Positions 10,481 through 21,903 of a stretch of DNA of 64,000 nt are shown one piece after another. Origin of the DNA: Sweltsa coloradensis (Eukaryota > Arthropoda > Insecta > Plecoptera > Chloroperlidae); contig JAMZAV010000160.1 in assembly GCA_024449915.1 (NCBI GenBank), positions 682,001 through 746,000 of the forward strand. Reading direction: 5' to 3'. Both the position numbers and the translations under genes were made by a program. A model generated the notes under the pieces. That model saw only the letters and a list, made by a program, of their open reading frames with translations, made no database searches and was not told the origin of the DNA. The first letter of the stretch is position 1; every line of letters starts with the position of its first letter.

Positions 10481-11243
10481 TGCCGATATACTCAGCCGCA
10501 AACTTTTGAACAGCCGGTGGTCTGTCGCACACAACATAATATAATATACTACATGCGTTTATTGTTTTTAGAGAAACAGGCCTAAACGTGTACACTCATA
10601 AAAACGTGTAGGCCTACACGATAACACGTGTACAACATTGTCCCATCCCTAATTTGTAGGCCCTAGGCCTCATTACCACTCTTTGCACATCTCTGCAGAG
10701 ATTAAGACTAATTTGTAAAAAATTGTCAGTATGAAGAATAAATCTTATCTTCTATTATTTCCGTCATGCCGCTGCTAAACGCACACATGAAAACGAAGCT
10801 TGAGGCCCTACCTCCAAATAGTTGTGCGTGATCAAGGACAAGTAGAGAAGTAACTTGGTGGGATTTCAGTTGTGAATAGCACAGCATGTAGTGGCGTGAA
10901 TGAATTAGCGGCACTCTATTGGCCAATTAGCCAAACACTCTTCCTAGCAGAGAAGGTGGACCCATGAATTTATCTCCGAGTAAGTCTATTAAAAATATTC
11001 AATATTTTGTCTGGCGATGTCCACGCTCTGCATCTACCTAGAAGCTATCTAGTTAGTTTTAAGGTTAGTGTAGTAGGCTACGTAATTGATAATAATACAT
11101 AGGCCCTATAGTCACCTAGGCCTATAGCAGTGGTTTCCAACTGGTGGATAGCGGACCGATCGGTCTGCGGTCTCATTGCTACCGGTCCGCAAATTGCTGC
11201 TGCCTAGGCCTATTGGTTGTAATTTTTTTTTACAAATTGATTG

Positions 11244-11945
11244 GGTACTTGTTCATTAACGGGACCCCCCCTCAATTTTTTGTTAATTGGTCTCCCCATC
11301 GACAGTTTTTCATTTATTTCTGTTTACAATGAATAATTATAACTTGCGAGGAGTTGAATGTGACTCAAACGTTGAACGTGACTCATACGTTGACTCAGGC
11401 GAGTAGTACAGTCTATTGGAACGCGTAGGCCTACATGAGAGCAGTCGTCGCCGTACAGCTGACATTCACAAAGTGTTCAGAATGAGTATTTTCAATTTGC
11501 CAAACACTGAGGAAGAGGCTATTGCGTTCCTTCAAAAGAAGGGTGTTTTGCCAACTCATCGAATATGCCCGAATGGACACCAAATGAAGCTGTACATTGG
11601 ATCACGTGTTTTTTGGAAATGCAACGTAAAGTGTTGTAAGAAATAGGTCAACATGCGCGTTGGAAACTGGTTCGCCGACAGTCGCTTGCCATTCGTCACA
11701 GCCGTTCGCTTCTTGTACTGTTGGTCCAAAGAATTGACTTCAATTGTCGTATTTGGCCGAGTTCATGTGGCACAAGTATGTAGCCGGAAAGGATATTTTC
11801 GAGGCTTCGTTAGAAATAATTTTGTTTTCTTGGCCTCCCGAAACTCAGATGGAGTTGATGTAGTAGTCGTAGGTAATTGTCTAATAAAATGTTTTCACCA
11901 AATTTTTAAATTTTTTGAGGGGGGTCCTGTTAATGAACAAGTACC
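11244..11945 (+). mobile_element. Merlin-type (IS1595-like) DNA transposon, internally deleted
   Basis: Terminal inverted repeats of ~37 bp: GGTACTTGTTCATTAACGGG plus ACCCCCCCTCAATTTTTT at the left, with the near-perfect complement ending at 11945. Flanking 8-mers ATTGATTG (11236-11243) and ATTTATTG (11946-11953) differ by one base, fitting the 8-9 bp duplication of Merlin elements. It carries a broken transposase N-terminus and is about half the usual autonomous length. Confidence 0.8.
11416..11800 (+). pseudogene. Merlin transposase N-terminus with in-frame stop
   Basis: The frame encodes EEEAIAFLQKKGVLP, then ICPNGHQMKLYI and FWKCNVKCCKK. This is the CPxGH...W.C...C zinc-ribbon region of the IS1016/ISXO2 (DDE_Tnp_IS1595) family. 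A TAG at 11644-11646 interrupts it. In the same frame it continues VGNWFADSRLP...FLYCWSKELTS, matching the family pattern G.WF..SRLPL....IYLW. The DDE catalytic core is absent. Confidence 0.8.
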
Positions 11946-11953
11946 ATTTATTG

Positions 11954-12790
11954 TCATAGAACATACATGACTCATACAACATAGCAAATTGTACAAATAA
12001 ATAATTAATGTTACATACAGAAATAAACCTAACTAGAATATAATCAAAAAACCCACAAAGCCTGAAAAAGGCTTAACTGTGGGGTAAAGACAATTTATAA
12101 ATTATTTAAGATGGTGACAATACAGAGAACGGAACATATAACCAAAATAAACATGAAAAACATGTATATATAAATACTATGGTTGCATTGCATGACATAT
12201 TCAGTTAATTTGTGAAATCCAAAAAATTACAGAAAAAGAACAAAGAGCTAAGAAAAATAAATAAATAAATCGGAAAACATTGTCAAAAAGTGTCAGAAAG
12301 AAGATAAGATTTTAGTTCAGTTTTAATTTTTGAAATGTTAGACAAGGTTTTCAGTGAAGAAGGCATCATTTCAAGTTGAACGTAGAAGGAACCGAATAAG
12401 AAAGTGAACGTTGGCCGTATTTGTTGTTAAAATTGGGAATTTTGAATGCCCCCACCACTTTTAGCCTTGTATCCTTGCATGAGTCAAACGGAATCTTGAA
12501 ATCTGATTTAAATAGAAGTGTAATATAAATCTATGTATAAACAATGAAGATATTGACAGCACATTACAAAAAGAAAATATTTGTTTACGGGAGAGTTCAG
12601 AATCGGTTTTAAAGTCACACATTACCATTTTTAACATTTTTATTTGTAAATCTTCAACCCTTTGAATATGACACCCCGAAGCATTGCCCCAAGCTAAAAT
12701 GCCATACAAAATCAAAGATTCGGCTATGGATTGATACACGGTTCTAAATAAGGAAAAAGGTAATACATGTTTTAGTATATAAAGCCGAGA
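11954..12790 (-). mobile_element. Minus-strand LINE 3' portion
   Basis: Minus-strand frame 12739-12461 encodes YQSIAESLILYGILAWGNAS and VEDLQIKMLKMVM, the conserved post-RT region (LYGI..WG......I...Q.K..K). The rest down to ~11954 is non-coding 3' sequence ending GACAATAAA directly beside the Merlin target duplication. Confidence 0.7.
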
Positions 12791-13713
12791 GGAGCCGAGA
12801 GAATAATTATGATACTATTTTAGAAATGTGTAAAAATTCATAAAAAGTCTTTACACTTTATTATTTTATCCTATGTGTTCTCGGGATGAATGGCTAAATT
12901 ATATTTTCTTATGAGGAGACACTTGTTTATAAAAACAATACTGACTACAAACACCCACTTCTACCGACACAGAAAGTTGAGAGCATTGACGGCAATGATA
13001 GGCGTAATGACAAGGGTTTTCTCCGAAGGTCAGCTAAGCCGTAAACAGCCGCATTTAGGCTATGGCACTTTGCTCAGACCTAGGTCTACCCTAGCAGCAA
13101 GGCGGCACAAACTGCAATTACATAAATGATTTTATTACGGTAAAGGTTCACATGCGACTTCGTTAGTAGGAATATCTTCAGTTTGTACTTTGTAGACACA
13201 TCCTTGTGTAGTCAGTTGTGTAGTTCCTCTTTCTTGAAGCCTGTGTGCAAAATCCATTTAGTCTTTTAGTTGAGCCGAATTAAAAATTATTTGTGAAAGT
13301 GTTAGGGCCTACTTTTTACGCGTGTCTGAGAAGCAGGCACAGCAGTCTCACTAAGTTAGTACAACAAATAGGCCTATTCTGTTTCCATCAGAAATAATAC
13401 TCCTTTATTAATTTACTATCCGATTTAGGTCTAATGTGAATGTGGTTGACGTAATCTGGGCGTACAGCAGTAATAAAGTCATGTTGTTGGGTTCGTACTC
13501 TGTTTTCAATTAATTCGTTTGTTGTGTTAGGCCTAACTGTTGATATTTAGAAAATAAAATATGTTGGTTTACTTTTGAAAAAAAGGAGAGAAGACCCTGT
13601 GAGCCGTTTTTAATAAGATGTAAGATAGTATGACAGGCTTGTTGTGAGGAAACAGGCCCTCGGAAACGACCCGACCTTAGAAACAACCACGATTATAAAC
13701 GCGCAATCCTAAG
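12791..13713. other. No gene recognised
   Basis: AT-rich DNA with short open frames of no recognisable composition. Nothing repetitive was matched elsewhere in the window. Confidence 0.5.
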
Positions 13714-15428
13714 TTAAAGGGGTATTCACCCGCTAAACTCAAAACAAATTTCATTCAGGTTAACTAATTATGAATTTAGAAATCAACAGAAAAACTATTG
13801 GGTCCACCTTGACCCGGAAAAAAATGTTGAACGGTATTTTTCGAGCTAGGTCCCATCGGCAAAAATCTCCCATAAGAAATAACATGGCCCCCGGTCTTTA
13901 TGCCCCGTGACCTTGAAGGATTTTGACCCGAAAAAGTACTGGCCATTATTGACGTACTCGACAGCCTTTTCTGTAAATCTTCTAGACCCTATATTTTGTT
14001 TTGCAATTTGGGCAAGTGGTTTGGTCAAAATATGCTAATTAGGTAGGCCTACCAAGAAGGGGTGTGATTTTGGCATGCATATTTTTGCGTGTTTGAGTGT
14101 ACATTTGTGTACAGTTTCAAGGCACGATGTAGTAAAGGGCCATTTTAAATTGGTATGATGCTCTTGTATTTATGTAACTAGACCCCCTCATCAAGCTGGT
14201 GACGGAGGTTTCAGGGGCGTTAAACGATGGCCAGTGTATGTTAGCTATTTTTCTGGACACATCATGCGCCTTTGACAAGGTTTGGCATGACGGGCTCTGT
14301 TACAAGCTTCTACAACTGAAAGTCCCATTTGTAATGGTGCGCTTCATCCGAGCTTTTCTCACGGGACGTCTCGCTTGTGTGCGTGTTCATGATCAAGTAT
14401 CCCGCTCATTTACCCCTCTTTCTGGCGTGCCTCAAGGTTCCTGCATCTCTCCTCTTCTCTACCTGATCTACTGCCACGACATTCCTTCTCCCTTGTCCTG
14501 ATACCTTGCCTTAGCCCTCTATGCAGACGACACGGCCTACTGGTGCAAAGGGCGTACAGCGAGAGAAGTCTTCCGCCGTCTACAGAGCCAAATTAAAGCT
14601 CTTGAAGCTTGGATGCGTCGTTGGCGTGTATTGACGAACGCTTTAAAGACACAGCTTATCCTTTTTCACCACCGGCACAAAACTCAGAAAATGTCTCAAC
14701 GACCACTCTGTCAGTCCATCTCACTTTGGGGCGCTACGGTGTATCCTAGTCGATCTGCCAAGTACCTTGGAGTAACCTTTACAGATATTCTGAACTGGGG
14801 TGCTCATTGCCGTGACGTCATCAACCGTGCAGGGGCGTGCGGTCTGGGTATGCTAGGTATGCGGTGCATACCCAATGATTCAAGCACATTTTCTTTCAAT
14901 CGGTATTTTTTCGATTAAATACAGTAATGTATGTTTACCATAGCCAGAATAACATTTTGTAAGATAAATGTCTTTAGCGCGGTCTGTATTTTTGTCCATC
15001 CTAATGGGGGTTGCGTTGCACCAGTTCGGTCAATGCATTCTCTCGACTTCGGGTCTGTTTTATGGGAGCAAGTAAGCGGAGCACTCTCGGAGACTGAAGG
15101 ATGGGTCTTTTAACATTGAGTTCTGTTGGTCATTCTTCTAGGCGGGAGGGGGAGGTAATACAAAAAACCTAGGCCGAGTAAGCTCCAAACTTCGGCGTTC
15201 ACGGCTAGTTTTATAATGTTTTTCGGGTATACTCGCAAGTGCAGGGGACGGTCGGAGCCACCCACCAGTCGCAACACGCCATTCACCAAGTAAAGTAGTG
15301 TTTGAAAGTTTACGCGTTTTTGTGAATTGTGAGTTTTTAGTGAATTGTGTGACAGTGTGAGTTAGTTTTTAATGAATTGTGTGACAGTGTGAGTGACATT
15401 ACTGACATTGCTTTTTTGTATAAAATAA

Positions 15429-15634
15429 TGACTAGCACTAGTGATTGCATCATCCAAGACTTGCTAAAAATACCGTTTTGTAGGAGATCATTTGTTGAAA
15501 AAGAACTTATTGTTAACAAGGGCAATAATGGTAAAATGGATTTTACTAGGCACTTTCATGTGGAGCAATACGAGAAGGTAACGTGGCTGACAGGTCCTAC
15601 TTCCTTGGTAAGTCGAGCCTGGATCAGAAGGTAG
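15429..15634 (+). pseudogene. hAT (ZMYM1-like) transposase N-terminal fragment
   Basis: Encodes DLLKIPFCRRSFVEKELIV, then GKMDFTRHFHVEQYEKVTWL. This is the segment just before the TTF-type zinc finger in ZMYM1-like hAT transposases (D....PF.R...EEK..I...GRP.....F..S.YE...WLTG). The frame closes at 15634 before the FCxxC zinc ligands. GGTAAGTC at about 15608 could be a donor site. Confidence 0.65.
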
Positions 15635-15715
15635 ATGCATGAAGTGTTTTCGTCATAGAGAATGGCATCGATTGTCTTAGTGTCTCAAATAACTGGTTCA
15701 CGTGTAACAGCTTTT

Positions 15716-16010
15716 AAGTATGTATGTATGTAATCTTTATTGGCAACAGGGCATAAGCCCCACAAGTGCAATATAATAAACACAGTGAATACAATAACAC
15801 ATTTACATATACATTTTGAATATGAAAGAGAATACCAAGTAAATTCAATTTAGTAAGCTTTTATTTAATTTTTGTAGTTTAACTTTAATCGTAATTAACG
15901 GTCTTTGTGCTAAAAACATGCATTTATTTCGAATTTTTACCAATCTCTCTAATCCAAAAATAATGTCTAAAACGCGTAGATTTGCACCGTCACAATTGTG
16001 ATTTTCAAAA
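15716..16010 (-). mobile_element. LINE 3' end, minus strand
   Basis: The minus strand ends GGGCTTATGCCCTGTTGCCA, then ATAAAGATTACATACATACATAC, a LINE 3' UTR with microsatellite tail. No coding part is visible. It lies inside the hAT element, adding a further nesting level. Confidence 0.6.
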
Positions 16011-16934
16011 AAGATCTAAGCTGGGGGGCCTTCCCCCAGACCCCCCGCGGATCGACTATTAGGCGATAGCATACCACTCCAACAGGTCACCGCACGCCAC
16101 TGCAACCGTGCATGGTCGAGACTAAATTTACTCGTGATGCTTCGTGGGCAACTTTCTGGATGCAGCTTCCGTACTCTACGGCACACTTATAAAACTTTCA
16201 TCCGTCCACTCTTTGAATATATGCGGCCCTGGCGCTGACGCCCGTCTTTGGAGGATGTCTCCAGCAATACTTCTCGTTGGAGCGAAGGATCCTTCGCCGC
16301 ATCGCGCGGCTTCCTCCGATGACGCGGAATGAAGCAAACCGGCGTCGGTGGTATCGGCTCTCGACTCGACACCCTTGCAGGGGCTTACGTGCAACGTCTT
16401 CACGCAGGCAGCAGGAATGAGCGCCACGACCTCGTTTCGCGTCCTAGAGCCTTCAGACCTCTACCCCGCTTCAAGTACCCTTATCCGCCTTTTGCCTTTC
16501 AATTTGTCTAACTTTATAAATGTCATGTTCTCTTGTTGTTTTTCATTTATATAATGTTTAACTTGTAACTCTGTTATCACTGTGTCAGGCTACAGAGGGC
16601 CACACTTGCCCTGCATTAGCCTTCCTGCCCTATGGGCAGGTAAAATTCAATAAAAATAAATAATATGTGGAACAAAAAAGAAGAAAGTTAAAGCCGATTT
16701 AAGAAATATCCCCAAACACCAATTTTCGCAAATTTCATGATCAAAAAAATAGAAAAATTCGTATAAATTCACAGTTTCAAGATATAATTTTTTAAACTAC
16801 CATTTGAGTGTAGTATTATGCTATAGATTATGTGGTAAAAAATAATTTTTTGGGGTAATAGCCCCTTTAAATTTTTGTCATACCGTACATCATTATAATA
16901 AACACGCTAAAAAAGTTTAACAATTGATAATTAG

Positions 16935-17850
16935 TAGGGCTGTGAGAATACACGAAATTGGAATCTGAATCCGAATCTGATTCGGATTCGGATTCGAGTC
17001 AATTTTAGCAGATTCGAGTTTTCAAAGTATTCAAAAATTTTAATTTCCCGCCGTTTACCCGCCGTTTTCCCGCATGTATCAGGAAGGCAGCAATGTCTTT
17101 AAACGCGAATTAGGTCACGAAATTTCAAACAAAGCTTTTTTTCAAAGTTTTGGTGGAGGTGCCGGGTAGGTAGTCAAAATTAAATTAATCCTGGGCTCCT
17201 GGCTGGTACATATGGTTGGAGGTGCCAGGTCATAAAGCACAATTTTGAGATCGTAATAATCGTTTGTACGCGAGTAAGCTCAAAATACTTCACATAAAAA
17301 TATTGACATTACCCTACACAAAAATGCATAATTTTGTAATTTTGGTGGAGGTGCCGGGTAGTTGAAATTAATCTGGTGGTAAAAACTCTCAGAAACTTAG
17401 AAAACTGAAGGCTGAAATTGAGCTTAAAATTAAAACTGATTCTCACTCTCATGTGCTTGTTTTTGTTTTAAATTAATCATAAATTGTCCTGGAATTTGTG
17501 ATAGGCCCCTATTGATAATTTTAAACTAGGCGTTTTTTTGTGTTTTGTTTTAAGTTGAGCTTTGAGCATTATCAAATTGTTTTTTTTTTGGTAAAGAATG
17601 AAAGATCGCGAATTTTGATTTTTAAGACGCGAATTTTCAAACTTTAAAAAAACATTTTTGCTTACTATCTCTTAATGATAGGCTACTGGTACGCAAAATT
17701 TCATCGAAAAAGATTCGGATTCGCTTTGGATTCGCATGGTACGCAAAATTTCATCGAAAAAGATTCGGATTCGCTTCGGATTCGCAAAATCTTCGGAAAG
17801 ATTCGATTCGGATTCGGATTCGAAATGAAAAACGTGGATTCGCACACACA
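16935..17850. mobile_element. Inverted-repeat element with GATTCG repeats
   Basis: The left end (GGGCTGTGAGAATACACG, then GAATCTGAATCCGAATC) is imperfectly inverted at the right (complement: TGTGCGAATCCACG, GAATCCGAATCCGAATC). Near the right end a ~50-bp unit, TACGCAAAATTTCATCGAAA plus AAGATTCGGATTCGC, is duplicated (17690 and 17740). Interior has no recognised gene. A CA run (17842-17862) abuts the end. Confidence 0.6.
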
Positions 17851-18337
17851 CACACACGCACACAAAAACGATGATTTGAATGATAGTTTCCTCTGTACAC
17901 TTTCTTCCAGTTGCCTCTTCCCTTTGTCGGTGTCTTCCTTCTTTGCTCAGATCGCTGTATAACCCATCTTGGGGTATAAAAACACCCTAAAATAACTCAC
18001 CTCCGGCGGCTGGGGCTTTGCCACAGACCCCTTGTAGCCGCGCTAGTCCTTGCACTTGACTTTTATCGTTTTGCCGGTCGGTGAGATGAAAAAGGTTGGG
18101 AACCACTGGCCTAGGCTATGAACAAAACAGTTTGCAGACACGTTCTATCCCTAGGTCAGAGTCAGACTGATCTGTTTACCTGTTTTGAAAAGAAATCAAC
18201 CAACCAGCTGGTCTTGCAAAATCTGGTTTTATACGTCTAGTTAAAGTTAGATCCCTGTAAATGCATGCTTGTAGGCCTAGGTCGAGCTTGTTAACAGTCT
18301 TTATCTTATTTTCAGACTATTTCATCACTGGACTCGC

Positions 18338-18452
18338 ATGTTTTTACGGACTTTACGGACAATGTCAACTGCACAGAATTTAGCAAGCCTTTCCAAGCAA
18401 GATCTGTTGAAGTTTCTTAAATCGTTCGATACCGTGCTGACTGATTGTGATG
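18338..18452 (+). CDS. PGP-like exon 1
   Basis: Two in-frame ATGs, 18338 and 18362. The second gives MSTAQNLASLSKQDLL, a typical N-terminus for the family. The first adds MFLRTLRT. No stop intervenes, so the start is unresolved. A TTTTCAG at 18309-18315 may be an acceptor of a 5' UTR exon. The exon ends GAT-G before GTAAGTGC, splitting the Gly of DCDG. Confidence 0.85.
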
Positions 18453-19150
18453 GTAAGTGCCTACTTACTTTCTGATGTTCAGTGCTTTTTCCTGCCAATA
18501 AGGTCTGTTACGCATACCGGCTAATAGGCCTACAACAGGCATAGGGCCTACTAGTGTAAACCTGCTAAATGCCATGCTATAACTGATAATAGGGCCTATG
18601 CTATTTTGACTTCTAAACACTAAAGGTTTGTTTGTTTGTCCATCTGGAACTGTTTGGAACTGTCTGAACATGAAAATGGTCATTCAACTGTAAAAAAAGC
18701 AAGTGTTCGAGTGGTGTTCATCTCTCTCCAGACATTTGTTCTAGAACAGACCGAACATGTTCGAACGGTTCTGACGGGAAAGGAGGAGTGGATAAAACAG
18801 AGTAGAATGAACAGCGGGAATTTGATTTACCATGGATGAAAGTCAGGTTATGGGGAAAGTTTGTTGGTTGAAATGTGTACTGAAGATTCACTCAAATGTT
18901 ATTTTGGTAATTAAATCATTGTTAGCCATAAATTTTATGCAAAATAGGCCTATGCTTTTTATGTAAAACATAGTTTTCAATTTAAATAAGGTGACATCTC
19001 AAACTGTCCATTTTGCAGATGGTGTTCATCTCTGAAGGTCAGAACACATGTTTTTATCCGTTCTAAATCCCGAACTTCCTGTACTAGGCCTCGTTTCTGC
19101 TGTGTTCCGAACTGTTCATAATTAGTCTCAGACAGGACAAATAAACAAAT

Positions 19151-21903
19151 ATTAATGTTAATGTGACAACTGAACGACCTTGCGATTACTATTGTACTTG
19201 GTACATTAATATTAACCCAGCTATAGTCTAATTCTCTATTTTCTATTGCGACTTTGGACTCCTTCTACTATAATTCCTAAACTCATCCAACAAAATCGGT
19301 AGGAAGCTGCATTGTGATTAATTAACATCCCCTTAATGTTAATGTGACAACTTAACTACCTTGTGATCACTACTGTACTTGGTGCATTAATAGAAACCCA
19401 GCTATAGTATATTCTCTTTTCTTTGTTGCGACTTTGGATTCCTTCCACTATAATTCCTAAACTCATCCTACAAAATCTCTAGAAAGCTGCATTCTGATTA
19501 ATTAACATCTCCATAATGTTAGTGTAACAAAAAGACTACCCCGTGATCACTATTGTACTTGGTACATTAATAGAACCCCAGCTATAGCATATTCTATTTT
19601 CTCGGTTGCGACTTTGGACTCTTTCCACTATAATTCCTAAACTCATCCATCAAAATCGCTAGGAATGTGCATAAAGATTAATTAACATTCCCTTAATATT
19701 AATGTGACTACTGAACTACCTTGTGATCATTATTGTACTTGGCACATAAATAGAAACCCAGCTATAGTATATTCTCTTTTCTCTGTTGCGACTTTGGACT
19801 CCTTCCACTATTTTTCCTAAACTCATCCAACAAAATCGCTAGGAAGCTGCCTTCAGATTTATTAACATCCCCTTAATATTAATATGACATCTGAACAACC
19901 TTGTAAACACTATTGTACATGGTACATTAAAAGAAACTCCGCTATAGTATATTCTCTTTTCTCTGTTGTGACTTTGGACTCCTTCCACTATAATTCCTAA
20001 ACTCATCCAACAAATTCGCTAGGAAGCTGCATTCAGATTAATTAACATCCCCGTAATGTTAATGTGACAACTGAACTACCTTGTGATCACTTTTGTACTC
20101 GGTGCATTAATAGAAACCCAGCTTTAGTCTAATTCTCTATTTTCTATTGCGACTTTGGACCCCTTCCATTATAATTCCTAAACTCATTCAACAAAATCGT
20201 TAGGAAGCTGCATTCTGATTTATTAACATCCCCTTTATCAAAATGTGAGAATTGAACTACCTTGTGATCACTATTGTAATAAGCGCATAAGAAGAAACCC
20301 AGCTATAGTATATTCTCTTTTCTATGTTGCATTTTGGACTCTTTCACTATAATTCCTAAACTCATCTAACAAAATCGCTAGGAAGCTGCATTAAGATTAA
20401 TAAACATCCCCTTTTTGTTATTGTGACAACTGAACTACTTTGCGATCACTATTGTACTTGGTACATTAATTAACACAGCTTTAGTTAATTCTCTTTTTGT
20501 CTGTTGTGACTTTGGATTCCTTCCACCATAATTCCTTTACTTATCCAACAAAATCGCTAGGAAGCTGCATTCTGACTTATTAACATTCCCTTAATGTAAA
20601 TGTGACAATTGAACTACCTTGTGATCACTATCGAACTTGCTGCATTAATAGAAACACAGCTATAGTATATTCTCTTTTCGTTGTTGAAACTTCGGACTCC
20701 TTCCACTATAATTCCTAAACTCATTCTACAAAATCTCTAGGAAGCTGCATTCTGATTAATTAACATCCCCTTAATGTTAGTGTAACAATAAGACTACCTT
20801 GTGATCACTATTGTACTTGGTACATTAATTGAACCCCAGCTATTGCATATTCTATTTTCTCTGTTGCGACTTTGGACTCCTTCCACTATAATTCCTTAAC
20901 TCATCCATCAAAATCGCTAGGAATGTGCATACAGATTAATTAACATTCCCATAATATTATATGACTACTAAACTACCTTGTGATCACTATTGTACTTGGC
21001 ACATTTATAGAAACCCAGCTATAGTATATTCTCTTTTCTCTGTTGCAACTTTAAACTTCTGCCACTATTATTCCTAAACTCATTCAACAAAATCGCTAGA
21101 AAGCTGCATTCTGATTAATTAACATCCCTTTAACGTAAATGTGACAACTGAACAACATTGTGATCACTATTGTACTTGATGCATTAATAGAAACCTAGCT
21201 ATAGTATATTCTTTCTTCTTTGTTACCACTTTGGTTTCCTTCTACTAAAAATCCTAAACTCATCAAAAAAATCGCTAGGAAGCTGCCTTCTGATTAATTA
21301 ACATCCCCTGAATGTAAATGTGACAACTGAACTACCTTGTGATCACGATTGTACTTGGTGCATTAATAAAAACCCAGCTATAGTATATTCTCTATTCTTT
21401 GTTGCGACTTTAGACTCCTTCCATTATAATTCCTTAACTCATCCAACAAAATCGCTAGGAAGCTGCCTTTAGATTAATTAACATCCCCTTAATATTAATA
21501 TGACAAATGAACTACCTTGTAAGCACTATTGTACATGGTACATTAAAAGAAACTCAACTGTAGTATATTCTCTTTTCTCTGTTGCCACTTTGGACTCCTT
21601 TCACGATAATTCCTTAAACTCGTACAACAAAATCACTAAAAAGCTGCATTCATATTAATTAACATCCTTTTAATGTAAATGTGACAACAACACTACCTTG
21701 TGATCACTATTGTACTTGGTGCATTAATAGAAACCCAGATATAGTATTATTCTCTTTTCTTTGTTGCGACTTTGGACACCTTCCACTATAATTCCTAAAC
21801 TTATCCAAACAAATTTGCTAGGAAGCTGCATTCAGATTAATTAACATCCCCTTAATGTTAATGTGACAACTGAACTTCTTTGCGATCACTATTGTACTTG
21901 GTA
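19151..21903. repeat. ~180-bp tandem satellite in intron 1 of the phosphatase
   Basis: About 15 head-to-tail units. Landmarks such as GATTAATTAACATCCCC recur near 19316, 19496, 19676, 19856 and 20036, a spacing of ~180 bp. Each unit holds GACTTTGGACTCCTTCCACT and AACTCATCCAACAAAATCGC. Units differ by scattered substitutions (roughly 5-15% by eye), so this is an old array. It is interrupted at 21903 by an inverted-repeat element and ends with a partial unit at 23095-23222. Confidence 0.95.

Larger units (their letters stand above)
14830..16102 (+). mobile_element. hAT element (1,273 bp) inside the LINE ORF
   Basis: Ends are CAGGGGCGTGCGGT and, inverted, CACCGCACGCCACTG. The flanking 8-mer CAACCGTG is identical on both sides (14822-14829 and 16103-16110), the standard hAT target duplication. 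Removing it restores a continuous LINE reading frame, so it inserted after the LINE. It holds a hAT N-terminal coding exon at 15377-15634 but no catalytic core. Confidence 0.9.
14179..16663 (+). mobile_element. LINE, 5'-truncated, interrupted by a hAT element
   Basis: RT motifs: AIFLDTSCAFDKVWHDGL (first Asp), then SGVPQGSCISPLLYLIY. In a shifted frame after 14501 comes LYADDTAYW, the YADD box, then SRSAKYLGVTFTDILNW. The coding frame is cut at 14829 by the hAT insertion. It resumes in the same frame after 16110 (SRLNLLVMLRGQL, FIRPLFEYMRPW). The 3' end (16588-16650) has GGCTACAGAGGGCCACAC, GGGCAGGTAAAATTC and an AATAAA-rich tail. Flanks TATGTAAC and TATGTGGAAC are a probable target duplication. 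Several frameshifts, so inactive. Confidence 0.85.
13718..16866 (+). mobile_element. TTAA-flanked non-autonomous element, split by a LINE insertion
   Basis: Parts at 13718-14178 and 16664-16866 match, in reverse orientation and as one continuous ~640-bp unit, the copy at 43366-44009. The ends are TTAA-AGGGGTATTCACCC and (complement) TTAA-AGGGGCTATTACCCC, with TTAA at both junctions (13714-13717, 16867-16870). TTAA target duplication is the hallmark of piggyBac-like and related MITEs. No transposase of its own. The 2.49 kb between its halves is a later LINE insertion. Confidence 0.8.
11128..18108. mobile_element. Possible large hAT-type element hosting nested insertions
   Basis: Left end CAGTGGTTTCCAACTGGTGG, with complement of the right end CAGTGGTTCCCAACC. 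Such CAGTGGTTCYCAACC ends are characteristic of Charlie-like hAT elements. Flanking 8-mers are GCCTATAG and GCCTAGGC (5 of 8 match), which is weak because GGCCTA is very common nearby. The two ends could belong to unrelated copies. No matching transposase was found outside the nested elements. Confidence 0.4.

Noticed and set aside
11120..18116. Treating the 7-kb hAT ends as a proven single element
   Set aside because: Only 14-15 bp of end similarity and a 5-of-8 flank match in GGCCTA-rich DNA. Reported at low confidence only.
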